Below are positions 35,172-43,139 of a stretch of DNA of 64,000 bases, one piece after another (positions within the stretch are counted from its first letter, which is position 1; each line of letters starts with the position of its first letter). The notes under the pieces are model-generated. The model saw only the letters and a list, made by a program, of their open reading frames with translations, was not told the origin of the DNA and searched no databases. A program made the position numbers and the translations under genes. Source of the DNA: Bacteroidia bacterium (lineage in GTDB: Bacteria; Bacteroidota; Bacteroidia; J057). Location: positions 1 through 64,000 of the forward strand of contig JAUIGE010000002.1 of the NCBI GenBank assembly GCA_030430205.1, given 5' to 3'.

Positions 35172-37040
35172 CTAATTCTCAGAAATATTCCTTTCACTTA
35201 TATTCCCCTTATCGGAGGTATCCCGACTGGGCCTGACAACCCGCTCGGGTTGTTGATAGTGAATTTGCAATTCTCTGTAATAGGAGACATCCGGCTCTTG
35301 CTGGTAATAAAACCCGCTGGCCAGGCCTTTCTTTTTGTCCCTCACAGCCACCCCCAAATCATAAAAAGGCGTGCAGGGGAGGGGATTATCCCAGCACTGA
35401 TCGTTCCAGGTCGCTTTGTAGATCCGCAAGCCTTCGGGTGTAGTGAAGATGTCCGGTGCATGCACCGGCGCCTGGCCGGGCCGTAAGACAAAATCCCTTT
35501 GTCCCGCTTTCACCATATAATAAGCATCGGTACCGATGATCTGCAAGGGTCGGAGGTAAAAGAGGGCTATCAGCCCCATGAGACCCAGGATGGCATACTT
35601 GCCATAGCGGTAGGAAGCCAGCATTTTAACCAGCAAAAAACTGAATCCCAGCAAATATAAAATCACCGTGAAGGCATAGCCAAAACGAAAATCGGGTGCT
35701 TTTACAAACCAAAAGGCAATGCCTGCATAAATGGCTGCATAGAGCCACAAATAGCCCCGTGATTTTTGCAAAAACGCTTTGCCCTGGGTGCTGACACTCA
35801 GCAAAAAGGCAAAAAGGAGATAGAGGCTGATGCCACAGATCAGGAAGAAGATGCCTTTATTCGCTGTGCGGAGGTCCTGGTACCATTGGGGAAACCATGC
35901 GGCGAAATCCAATTGCTGGAGTTCGGGATAGGGAATTTTTTTCACCAAAGTCTCTCCTGCCGCAAATGCCTCTATATAGCGCACTTCTTCCTGCACCAGC
36001 GCGGTCGGAACCTTCCAGTCCACGGAAAACAAATCGATCTGGTAAAAAGGGAAAAAGAGGTAGCCAGAGAGCATGACATTGCGTCCCATCCAGGGAAGGG
36101 CAAGTATCAGGGCTACGCTAGCCAGGATTGCGATATGCCTTAGGCGACGGGCTCGCAGCTCTTGTAGCATCAGGAATAAAGGCAGGATGGCGATGGGAAA
36201 GGCAGATAGCTTAATGGTGCAAACCCATGCACTGAAAAGCATAATGAAGACCGTCTTCAGGTCAAATTGCCTGAGTTCTTCTTTTTCTGTCTTTTGTACA
36301 AAAAGGATGACCACCATCCAGATCAGGTAGATGACAGCGACATCTGCGGAAGGGCCGTTGAAGTAGCCGACGATCAGGTGCGTCGGAATCAGCAAAACAG
36401 CGCGTAGCGCATTGCTGACGGTATATTCTTTGGCTATCAGGCCTTTCAATCCTGTCAGGCCAAAGAGGGCCATGAGCAGGTGCAGGAAGCCATTCAGGTC
36501 ATTGAAAGTGCCCATGCCCAAAAAGGGGAAACTGAATACACCAGAGAGTAAATGCCAATTGGAATTGAAAGCCAGGCGGGGATGCAAATTGCCGAGGCCG
36601 GGGACCACCGCATAGGTGTTGATCCACTTCATGAAGGGCAAATAATAAAGCCCGTCATCATAATATGCCGGTGGCATGGCTGTCGCAAGCAGGCTCAGAA
36701 GCAGCACCACTGCCAGCATGATCGGGATAAACAAACTGTTTGCCCGAAGACCACGGCGGTAGTAGGAAATGTATTGCCGGATGCTTTTTCGTGCTGTCAA
36801 GGCATGCACAAAGCCGATGAGGAGCAGCAGTATGTGTATCTCCCAATTGATGCGGGCAAAAAAGGAAAATACTGCCGCAAGGCAGCTGATCGCGCCCAGC
36901 CCTACAAGGGCCAAAATCGAAATATGGGGAGGCTCATCGCCGGGGCGATGGATAAATCGTGAAAGGATACTGACACTTAAATGACCAAAGAGCAATGATA
37001 GCAGAAAGGCATATAGCCAGGTAAATAATATGGTCAACAT
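35172..37040 (-). CDS. Large GT-C-like membrane protein
   Basis: A 622-residue integral membrane protein with about 12 helices and a C-terminal soluble domain (about 520-622). The loop PPAYYDDGLYYLPFMKWIN after the third helix has the DD pair expected of GT-C glycosyltransferases. It resembles uncharacterised membrane proteins in surface polysaccharide loci, of the LIC_10190 kind. It would act on polyprenyl-linked sugars or modify LPS/EPS. It is the last gene of the minus-strand exopolysaccharide cluster. Confidence 0.72.
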   Translation of the reverse strand: MLTILFTWLYAFLLSLLFGHLSVSILSRFIHRPGDEPPHISILALVGLGAISCLAAVFSFFARINWEIHILLLLIGFVHALTARKSIRQYISYYRRGLRANSLFIPIMLAVVLLLSLLATAMPPAYYDDGLYYLPFMKWINTYAVVPGLGNLHPRLAFNSNWHLLSGVFSFPFLGMGTFNDLNGFLHLLMALFGLTGLKGLIAKEYTVSNALRAVLLIPTHLIVGYFNGPSADVAVIYLIWMVVILFVQKTEKEELRQFDLKTVFIMLFSAWVCTIKLSAFPIAILPLFLMLQELRARRLRHIAILASVALILALPWMGRNVMLSGYLFFPFYQIDLFSVDWKVPTALVQEEVRYIEAFAAGETLVKKIPYPELQQLDFAAWFPQWYQDLRTANKGIFFLICGISLYLLFAFLLSVSTQGKAFLQKSRGYLWLYAAIYAGIAFWFVKAPDFRFGYAFTVILYLLGFSFLLVKMLASYRYGKYAILGLMGLIALFYLRPLQIIGTDAYYMVKAGQRDFVLRPGQAPVHAPDIFTTPEGLRIYKATWNDQCWDNPLPCTPFYDLGVAVRDKKKGLASGFYYQQEPDVSYYRELQIHYQQPERVVRPSRDTSDKGNISERNISEN

Positions 37041-37088
37041 AAAACCAGGGAATGAACAAAGTGAGTTTCAGAAAAAGCTGCCAGCCTG

Positions 37089-37892
37089 CTAGGAAATCGC
37101 TCTTACTTTGGGTGCAGCAATTTGCTGCGTCATAGTAGAGGCATAAGTCTCCACGGCTTTTTGCTTCTTCGGGAAGATGTTGTATTTCAAAATACAATAG
37201 ATCGCACGAAAGCCATCCCTCCAACCGATATGCTTGCCTTCTTCGAAGGTTCTGCCATAGTAGGAGATGCCTACTTCATAGACCCGAATTTTGGGGATAC
37301 GGGCGATTTTGGCGGTCACTTCGGGCTCAAAGCCAAAGCGTTTTTCTTTCAGGCTGATGCTCTGGATGATGCGTCTGTCAAACAATTTATAGCAGGTTTC
37401 CATATCCGTCAGGTTCAGGTTGGTGAACATATTGGAGAGGAAAGTCAGAAATTTATTTCCGAGGGAATGCCAGAAGAAGAGAATGCGGTGCGCATTGCCT
37501 CCCATAAAACGAGAGCCATAGACCACATCGGCATGCCCATCTACGATGGGTTTGAGCAGCACGTTGAACTCTTCCGGGTCATACTCCAGGTCAGCATCCT
37601 GGATGACGAGGTACTCGCCTGTGGCTTTGTTGATGCCGGTATGCAGTGCTGCGCCTTTTCCCATATTTACCTCATGCTTATGGTACTGCATGTTAAAATC
37701 AGGATAAGCATCCATATAGCCGAGGATGGCCTCTTCGGTATTGTCTTTGGAGCAGTCGTTGACAATGATGACTTCTTTCTGGATATTATTGAGCAAGGTA
37801 ACGTTCCGGACTTTATCCAGAATCAAGTGAATAGTTTTTCCCTCATTGTAGGCAGGAATAACAATTGATAGCTTATTCACATTAACGGTCAT
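37089..37892 (-). CDS. Family 2 glycosyltransferase (DPM1-like)
   Basis: A 267-residue soluble GT-A enzyme: [42 protein letters not shown] and [15 protein letters not shown]. This pattern matches polyprenyl-phosphate hexosyltransferases that load a lipid carrier with mannose or glucose. Together with the downstream GT-C gene it could form a donor/transferase pair. A double heptamer array separates it from the GT4 gene upstream. Confidence 0.9.
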   Translation of the reverse strand: MTVNVNKLSIVIPAYNEGKTIHLILDKVRNVTLLNNIQKEVIIVNDCSKDNTEEAILGYMDAYPDFNMQYHKHEVNMGKGAALHTGINKATGEYLVIQDADLEYDPEEFNVLLKPIVDGHADVVYGSRFMGGNAHRILFFWHSLGNKFLTFLSNMFTNLNLTDMETCYKLFDRRIIQSISLKEKRFGFEPEVTAKIARIPKIRVYEVGISYYGRTFEEGKHIGWRDGFRAIYCILKYNIFPKKQKAVETYASTMTQQIAAPKVRAIS

Positions 37893-37914
37893 GATTCAAT
37901 ACTGCGGTTAAGGA

Positions 37915-38000
37915 AGTTGGCAGGGTTAAGTTGGCAGTTGGCAGGGTAGCTTATCTCTAAGCTGTCGATGCGCTGCAAACTGAAGACTGCAAACTAAAGT
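37915..38000. repeat. Two heptamer runs (AGTTGGC-type and CTGCAAA-type)
   Basis: The first run (37915-37949) has AGTTGGC, AGGGTTA, AGTTGGC, AGTTGGC, AGGGTAG. After a 23-base spacer the second run (37973-38000) has CTGCAAA, CTGAAGA, CTGCAAA, CTAAAGT. Both keep the 7-bp period and together fill most of the gap between two glycosyltransferase genes of the same direction. Confidence 0.88.
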
Positions 38001-38019
38001 TACTTAATATAATTGTGGC

Positions 38020-39174
38020 TTAAGTTCCAACAAATGTGCCAAAAGCCTTTTGTAAAACCTCTTCATAGATCGCCAGAACTTCCCTGGCCATTTTTTCCCA
38101 ACTGAAAGCTTTGACGCGCTCAAAGCCCATTTCGACCTTTTGCTTACGCAAATCTTCATCCTCCAGCAGGCGGCCGATGGCCGCGGCCATCTCATCCAGA
38201 TCCTCCGGATCTACCAGCAAAGCTGCCTCGCCGGCGACCTCCGGCATGGAGGAAGTATTGGCGGTGATCACCGCTGTGCCGCAGCCAAAGGCTTCCAGGA
38301 TCGGAAGGCCAAAGCCTTCCCTCAGGCTGGGATACATATACACTGTCGCCAGGGTGTAAAGGGCTGGAAGCCATTCGAAGGGCGCAAAACCCGGCAGGAT
38401 AATCCTGCTGCTGAGCTCCTCCCTGCCCAGCTCTGTGAGTATTTCGCCCATCACTTCTTCGCTGATCGCCGTCACCACCAGCGGAACCTCCGCATGCTTT
38501 TCCGCAAAGCGACCGAAAGCCTCGATCACCCCTTTCATGTTTTTCTTGGGATCTTTATTTCCTAAAAAAAGAACGAACTGATCGGGCAGATGGTAAGCCT
38601 CTCTCACTTCCTGAAGAAGTTGCTGATCCCTCACGGGTTGAAATTCAGGCCCTACGCCATTGTGTACGGCCTGCACCCGGGAAGCTGGCAGACGAAAACG
38701 GCTCAAAATACGGCTTTTTTCCTGATGAGAAACCGTGATGATCTTTTTACATTTCCCTACAATCCTCGGAACCAGCAATTTACGGTAAATTTTTCCCAAC
38801 TGCTGGTAGCGGGTTCCCTTGTCTTTGATCGCCAGTTTTTCCAGAAAAATGATGTCGTGAAGCGTCAGGACAAGTGGCACCGGACAAAAATAGGGCGCTG
38901 TATTGCTGGTGCAATGAAGCAGCTCCACGCCTGCGGCTTTCACCGCTTTGGGCAGATGCAGTTGCTCCCAGCTCATATAATTGCCGCCGGGCACTTCCAC
39001 GATGCGGAAATTTGCTGTTTCCTCCAGACAAGGATCTTCATCCGGCTTTACAAAAACGACATAGTCGTTCACCTTGTCGATCCGCTGCAAATGGCGGATC
39101 AACTCCAGGACAACGATATCCATGCCTGCTTTTTTCTTTCGGTATAGCCTTTGGGCTTCTATGCCTATGGTCAT
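38020..39174 (-). CDS. Family 4 (GT-B) glycosyltransferase
   Basis: A 384-residue GT-B enzyme. The N-terminal acceptor domain (about 1-190) ends in ITVSHQEKSRIL. The C-terminal donor domain has FVLFLGNKDPKKNMKGVI and the signature YPSLREGFGLPILEAFGCGTAVITA, with the EGFGLPILE glutamates that bind the nucleotide sugar. It is a retaining transferase likely adding one sugar to an exopolysaccharide repeat unit in the cytoplasm. Confidence 0.94.
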   Translation of the reverse strand: MTIGIEAQRLYRKKKAGMDIVVLELIRHLQRIDKVNDYVVFVKPDEDPCLEETANFRIVEVPGGNYMSWEQLHLPKAVKAAGVELLHCTSNTAPYFCPVPLVLTLHDIIFLEKLAIKDKGTRYQQLGKIYRKLLVPRIVGKCKKIITVSHQEKSRILSRFRLPASRVQAVHNGVGPEFQPVRDQQLLQEVREAYHLPDQFVLFLGNKDPKKNMKGVIEAFGRFAEKHAEVPLVVTAISEEVMGEILTELGREELSSRIILPGFAPFEWLPALYTLATVYMYPSLREGFGLPILEAFGCGTAVITANTSSMPEVAGEAALLVDPEDLDEMAAAIGRLLEDEDLRKQKVEMGFERVKAFSWEKMAREVLAIYEEVLQKAFGTFVGT

Positions 39175-39180
39175 GGGGGA

Positions 39181-39229
39181 GGTTTTGGGTTTTGAGTTTC
39201 GGGTTTCGTGTTTCGTGTTTCGGGATTTG
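39181..39229. repeat. Heptamer tandem array (GGTTTCG-type)x7
   Basis: Seven units: GGTTTTG twice, AGTTTCG, GGTTTCG, TGTTTCG twice, GGATTTG. They fill nearly all of the 63-base gap between two glycosyltransferase genes of the same direction. The unit is the same family as at 48489-48616. Confidence 0.93.
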
Positions 39230-39237
39230 GGTGGAAG

Positions 39238-40452
39238 TTATTTTGTGATTTCCTCTATGTCTACGGCATTTTTATGGGTGGTATGGAGAAAATCGTTTTT
39301 GGATTTTTTGAGGTTGAGGAGGGCTTTGATCTGCCGGCTGATGAAAGCGGGGATTCCCCAGAGGGAGCGCCAGATTTCGGGCGGTGCCTGGCCTATTTTG
39401 AGGACGAGGAAGAAGTTGAGGACAAATAAGATGCCTCCTCCCATCAGGGCAAACATGAGCCATAAATAGCGCAATTCGCCTGTGATCAGCCATGCGATCA
39501 GGTCTGTCAGGCCGAAGAGGCCACTGGCTGCGACCATGAGAAACATGGGTAGCAAAGAGATAAACAGCCCAAACAAAAATTGGTTGAAGTTGAAGCGGCT
39601 CAGGCCGCGCCAGACCAATCCCAGCGCTGCCGGGAGGTGCTGAAAGTAGGATTTGATCCAGCGGGTGCGCTGGCGCTCCACCTGCTGACCTTCGGTCACC
39701 TTTTCATCATACAGCAAAGCCTGCTTTGCGTAGGCGATGCGCGTCCTGCGCCGGATGAGGTCTATCTGCAATATTTTGTCCTCCGCCAAAATCACCTCCT
39801 GCGACTCCGTATCCATGCTGTCTATCTTCAGATAGGATTCAAACAGAGCAGTCTCTATGGCCATGCCTGAGCCCGAGATGGTGGATGATCCACCGATCCG
39901 CCAGGGCACATAGCGCACGCTATAATTGTAGTACAATTCGCCCGTAGCATCCAGACAGGCATAGAGCGTGTCCAGGTTTTTGGCGGTACGCACGCCCTGC
40001 ACGGCTTTGTAGCCGGCTTGTATGTAGCGATTCATTTCCGTCAGGAAAGTGGGCGGAGCCAGGTTGTCCGGATCGAAGATCAGGATGTACTCATGCTTTC
40101 GGGCAAAATGCCGGATCGCATGTTTGATCGATTTGACTTTCGAATTCAGGTCCTGCTCAGGCCTGAGCAGATGTACGCGCTCATCTTCCCAACTGATGCC
40201 TTCCACCTCACAGCCATCGGCTACCAGGTAGATATGGAAGTTTTTGTATTGCTGCCTGAGCAATGAAGTCACCAGCGGCAAGGCGATGTCAATGGACTTA
40301 TAGGCCGTGATAACGCATGCGATATCCGCTTCCTTCTCCGCCGGAGGCGGCACTTCTTCCTTGCGCAACTGCGCAAGCAGTACCGTCGCGAAAGGGAAAA
40401 GCAGGAAATACAGAAGCGCAAGGTGAACAATCAGTAAGGGGGCAAACAGCAT
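39238..40452 (-). CDS. Membrane-bound family 2 glycosyltransferase
   Basis: A 404-residue protein with an N-terminal helix (about 5-25), a GT-A domain (IACVITAYKSIDIALPLV, ILIFDPDNLAPPTFL with the DxD, and the QQVERQRTRW segment like the Q..RW of processive enzymes) and three C-terminal helices (about 295-375). It may polymerise or extend a surface polysaccharide. It abuts the Wzc-like gene with no gap, so both are translated from one transcript. Confidence 0.89.
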   Translation of the reverse strand: MLFAPLLIVHLALLYFLLFPFATVLLAQLRKEEVPPPAEKEADIACVITAYKSIDIALPLVTSLLRQQYKNFHIYLVADGCEVEGISWEDERVHLLRPEQDLNSKVKSIKHAIRHFARKHEYILIFDPDNLAPPTFLTEMNRYIQAGYKAVQGVRTAKNLDTLYACLDATGELYYNYSVRYVPWRIGGSSTISGSGMAIETALFESYLKIDSMDTESQEVILAEDKILQIDLIRRRTRIAYAKQALLYDEKVTEGQQVERQRTRWIKSYFQHLPAALGLVWRGLSRFNFNQFLFGLFISLLPMFLMVAASGLFGLTDLIAWLITGELRYLWLMFALMGGGILFVLNFFLVLKIGQAPPEIWRSLWGIPAFISRQIKALLNLKKSKNDFLHTTHKNAVDIEEITK

Positions 40453-42603
40453 TTACAGTTCGAGATTTTGCACCTCCACATCATTGAGGATGGCTCCCAA
40501 AAAGCCTTCATCCAGGCTTTGAAGATAGGAGATGGTCTCCTTGTCAGATTGCTTCAGCACGCTCTTGGCGGAGAAAATGGCTACCACTTTGTCCACAAAG
40601 TGGACCAGTTCTTTTGCGTCAGCAAAATTGTTGAGTGGCGCACCTTCCAGGAAGATGTAGTCATAATTGTGGGACAATTCCTGCAGCATGCTTTGAAACT
40701 TTTGGTCATACAAAACCTCTGCCGGGGAGTAGTCGCCTCCACGGCAACCGATCACATCTATGCCTGTAAATTCAGAGCGGGAGATGGCTTTGGCGCTATC
40801 TTCGTCCTGACGGATCACCTCTTCGAGCACAGGCTTTGCCTGGAGCATGCCTGTTAGGGAAGGGCTTTTGAAATTGGTATCTATCAGGAGGATTTTCTTG
40901 TCATTCAGGCTGAGCGAATAGGCCAGAGAGAGCAGCGCGAGGGTTTTTCCCTCGCCGGGTCTGGCACTCGTAAAGAGCACGCTCTTTGCGTCTGTATTGA
41001 GCAGTTCATAGCGCAATTTGCGCAGGAGTTGCTTGAATCGCTCCAGGCTGGGATTATTGCTTTTCTCACTGAAAAGCGACTCCAACTTGAGGCTGGCTGT
41101 CGTCAGGTGGTTCAGTGAACCCAGCAACGGCAGGCCTGAAAGGCGGGTGAAGTTGGAAGGCGTGCGCACGCTGAGGTCTACATATTCCAACAGGAATAGC
41201 AGTACCACACAGAGGGCAAGACTTGCCAGACCTGAAAAAGCAATCAAAAGCGGCGCTTTGGAGGGCTCTGGCTTATCAGCTGCGCGGCCGCGCTCAAAGA
41301 TCTGTAGGTATTTGCCTACATCCTGTCTTTTGTCCTGAGCGTTATTATAGTCGGTTTGAGCCGCGAGGTATTCTTTTTGAGCCTGATCAAAATTGGTGAC
41401 GGCACGGTTCACTTCAGGATTGCCAGCGACCATGTTATATTTTTGGCTGTTAGCGCGGGCAAGGTTGTTTTCCAAAGCCCCAAGCTTTGCTTTGGCATTG
41501 CTCAATTCAATCTCTTTTTCTTGTTTTTTCTTTAGGAGACTTGCCCGTGGGTCATCTGAAGTGCCATAATTCGAATTGGTATTTCGGATAAGCTCATCTT
41601 TTTGATGCTGGAAAACATCAATAGAGTCCTGCAGGCTGGCGCTGGGATTTAAGCTTTGGCGAATTTTCAGGTTGGAAAGCATTTGCGTTAACCGATTGAT
41701 TTCCGCTCTGTTGGCGCGATCCTCATTCGCTTCGCTATTGGCTTGTGGGCTTTGCAGCTGGCGATTGATTTCTTCCAATTCTGCTTGCAAAGCAGCTACC
41801 CTGGAGCGTTCCTGATCCCTGACACGGGTATATTCGCTGGAAGTGCTGACAATATCTTTCTGAGCGTCTATCAGACTTGCAATGCCATATTTTTTAGTCA
41901 AAACAGACAATTCTGCGCTTCTCGCTTCCATGCTGTCCCGCTTAATCTCCATGATTCTCCGCAGGTTTTCGATGGTCTGATTGGAGCCCGTGCCTACCCG
42001 ACTTTGGTTGTAGCGGATAAACTCTTCTGAAAAAGTATTCACGGCAAATTCTGAGAGGAAAGGATCGTCTGACTTAAACGTGACAGAAATATAATCCGAC
42101 TCATCCTTGCGGGATACATCCAGGCTTTCCAGCAGACTCTTGTAGTCATAGTCAGATCGCTTGAGGATCTCGAGCGGAAGTTCGTCGCTCTCCCGTGTGG
42201 GATAAAGCGTCTCGATGTCATCATACTTGGTCTGGTAGACCCTTTGGGCCTGGTTGAGCTCATCTCCGGCATAATATGCCTTCAACTTGGAGAGATCCCG
42301 ATAAGGCTGGGCTGAATTCAAATCATGCTGTATCAGCCGATAAGATAGCAGGCTGACTGACTGCCGGGAGTTCATCGATTCGATGAGGTTGTTGAAGTCG
42401 TTTACCGCCTTCTCCCACTGATAATACTTCTGGTCATCCAGTTCATTGGTATTGGTGATCCCCGTAGAGATCAGCGCGGTAGATTTGTATACTTCGGGGG
42501 CGTTTCTGGTGACAAGCCAGGTTACCAATACAGCTAATGCGGTGACACCTAAAATCAACCAAATACGTCGAGCAAGAACCCGCAGGAAATTAATAAGATC
42601 CAT
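40453..42603 (-). CDS. Wzc-like polysaccharide co-polymerase with BY-kinase ATPase domain
   Basis: A 716-residue inner-membrane protein. A Wzz-type domain (about 1-90) starts with a membrane helix (about 14-36), followed by a long coiled-coil periplasmic region (about 200-430) and a second helix (about 455-480). The cytoplasmic ATPase domain has Walker A SARPGEGKT (about 545-555) and the A-prime motif ILLIDTNF. Such proteins set chain length and export of exopolysaccharides. The usual C-terminal Tyr cluster is missing: the chain ends NLEL, so autophosphorylation may be absent. No Wza export gene lies in the window. It is first of the minus-strand EPS cluster. Confidence 0.92.
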   Translation of the reverse strand: MDLINFLRVLARRIWLILGVTALAVLVTWLVTRNAPEVYKSTALISTGITNTNELDDQKYYQWEKAVNDFNNLIESMNSRQSVSLLSYRLIQHDLNSAQPYRDLSKLKAYYAGDELNQAQRVYQTKYDDIETLYPTRESDELPLEILKRSDYDYKSLLESLDVSRKDESDYISVTFKSDDPFLSEFAVNTFSEEFIRYNQSRVGTGSNQTIENLRRIMEIKRDSMEARSAELSVLTKKYGIASLIDAQKDIVSTSSEYTRVRDQERSRVAALQAELEEINRQLQSPQANSEANEDRANRAEINRLTQMLSNLKIRQSLNPSASLQDSIDVFQHQKDELIRNTNSNYGTSDDPRASLLKKKQEKEIELSNAKAKLGALENNLARANSQKYNMVAGNPEVNRAVTNFDQAQKEYLAAQTDYNNAQDKRQDVGKYLQIFERGRAADKPEPSKAPLLIAFSGLASLALCVVLLFLLEYVDLSVRTPSNFTRLSGLPLLGSLNHLTTASLKLESLFSEKSNNPSLERFKQLLRKLRYELLNTDAKSVLFTSARPGEGKTLALLSLAYSLSLNDKKILLIDTNFKSPSLTGMLQAKPVLEEVIRQDEDSAKAISRSEFTGIDVIGCRGGDYSPAEVLYDQKFQSMLQELSHNYDYIFLEGAPLNNFADAKELVHFVDKVVAIFSAKSVLKQSDKETISYLQSLDEGFLGAILNDVEVQNLEL

Positions 42604-43139
42604 AAATCAATCTGAAAAGTAAATTAGGAATAAGTGGCTAGTGGATTTTAAGAGGCAAAATGGGTGCCAGTCCATTTGCAGAATAAATAAGCTGAAAATA
42701 AATAGCCTTTGCTTCACTCTATATAGTGAGAAAGATGGCTGCAAATTTACTTTTTTCTATGGAAAAAATCCGGCCAGAAAGCAGTCATGAAGCGAAACTT
42801 CATTAAAATTTAATGAAGCGAACTTACATAATAGTGCCTGCGTAATTGTGGGGGGATTTAAATTTTTCATCCGATAAAAAATAGAAAATATATTTTGTTT
42901 TAAGCCTTGATGGCCTTTTTGTTGATTTTTTTATCCCGATAAAATAGCCTTTTTGTTAATTTAAATTTTTTTCCGATAAAAAATTATATTTCTCTATTCA
43001 TACTACTTTTTTGGGCAAATAATCAGTTGGTTAACAAATTTTTTGATCGATAATTCAACGATTGCGTGATTTTTTTAGCAGAGGGAAGCCTGCTCCTTTG
43101 TAGCGATAAGAAAACCCACAAACAAAACGCTACAAGATT
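42604..43139. promoter_or_regulatory. AT-rich control region between divergent EPS and T9SS genes
   Basis: This 536-base gap holds no gene. It contains a 21-bp palindrome (CTTCATTAAA, centre A, TTTAATGAAG, 42798-42818) flanked by direct copies of ATGAAGCGAA (42787 and 42813). It also has two near-identical 26-27-bp blocks, 42856-42882 and 42959-42984, each ATTTAAATTTTT plus 2-3 bases plus CCGATAAAAAAT. A third CCGATAAAA lies between them near 42937. These look like binding sites for one or two regulators controlling the exopolysaccharide operon, the T9SS gene or both. Confidence 0.6.
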
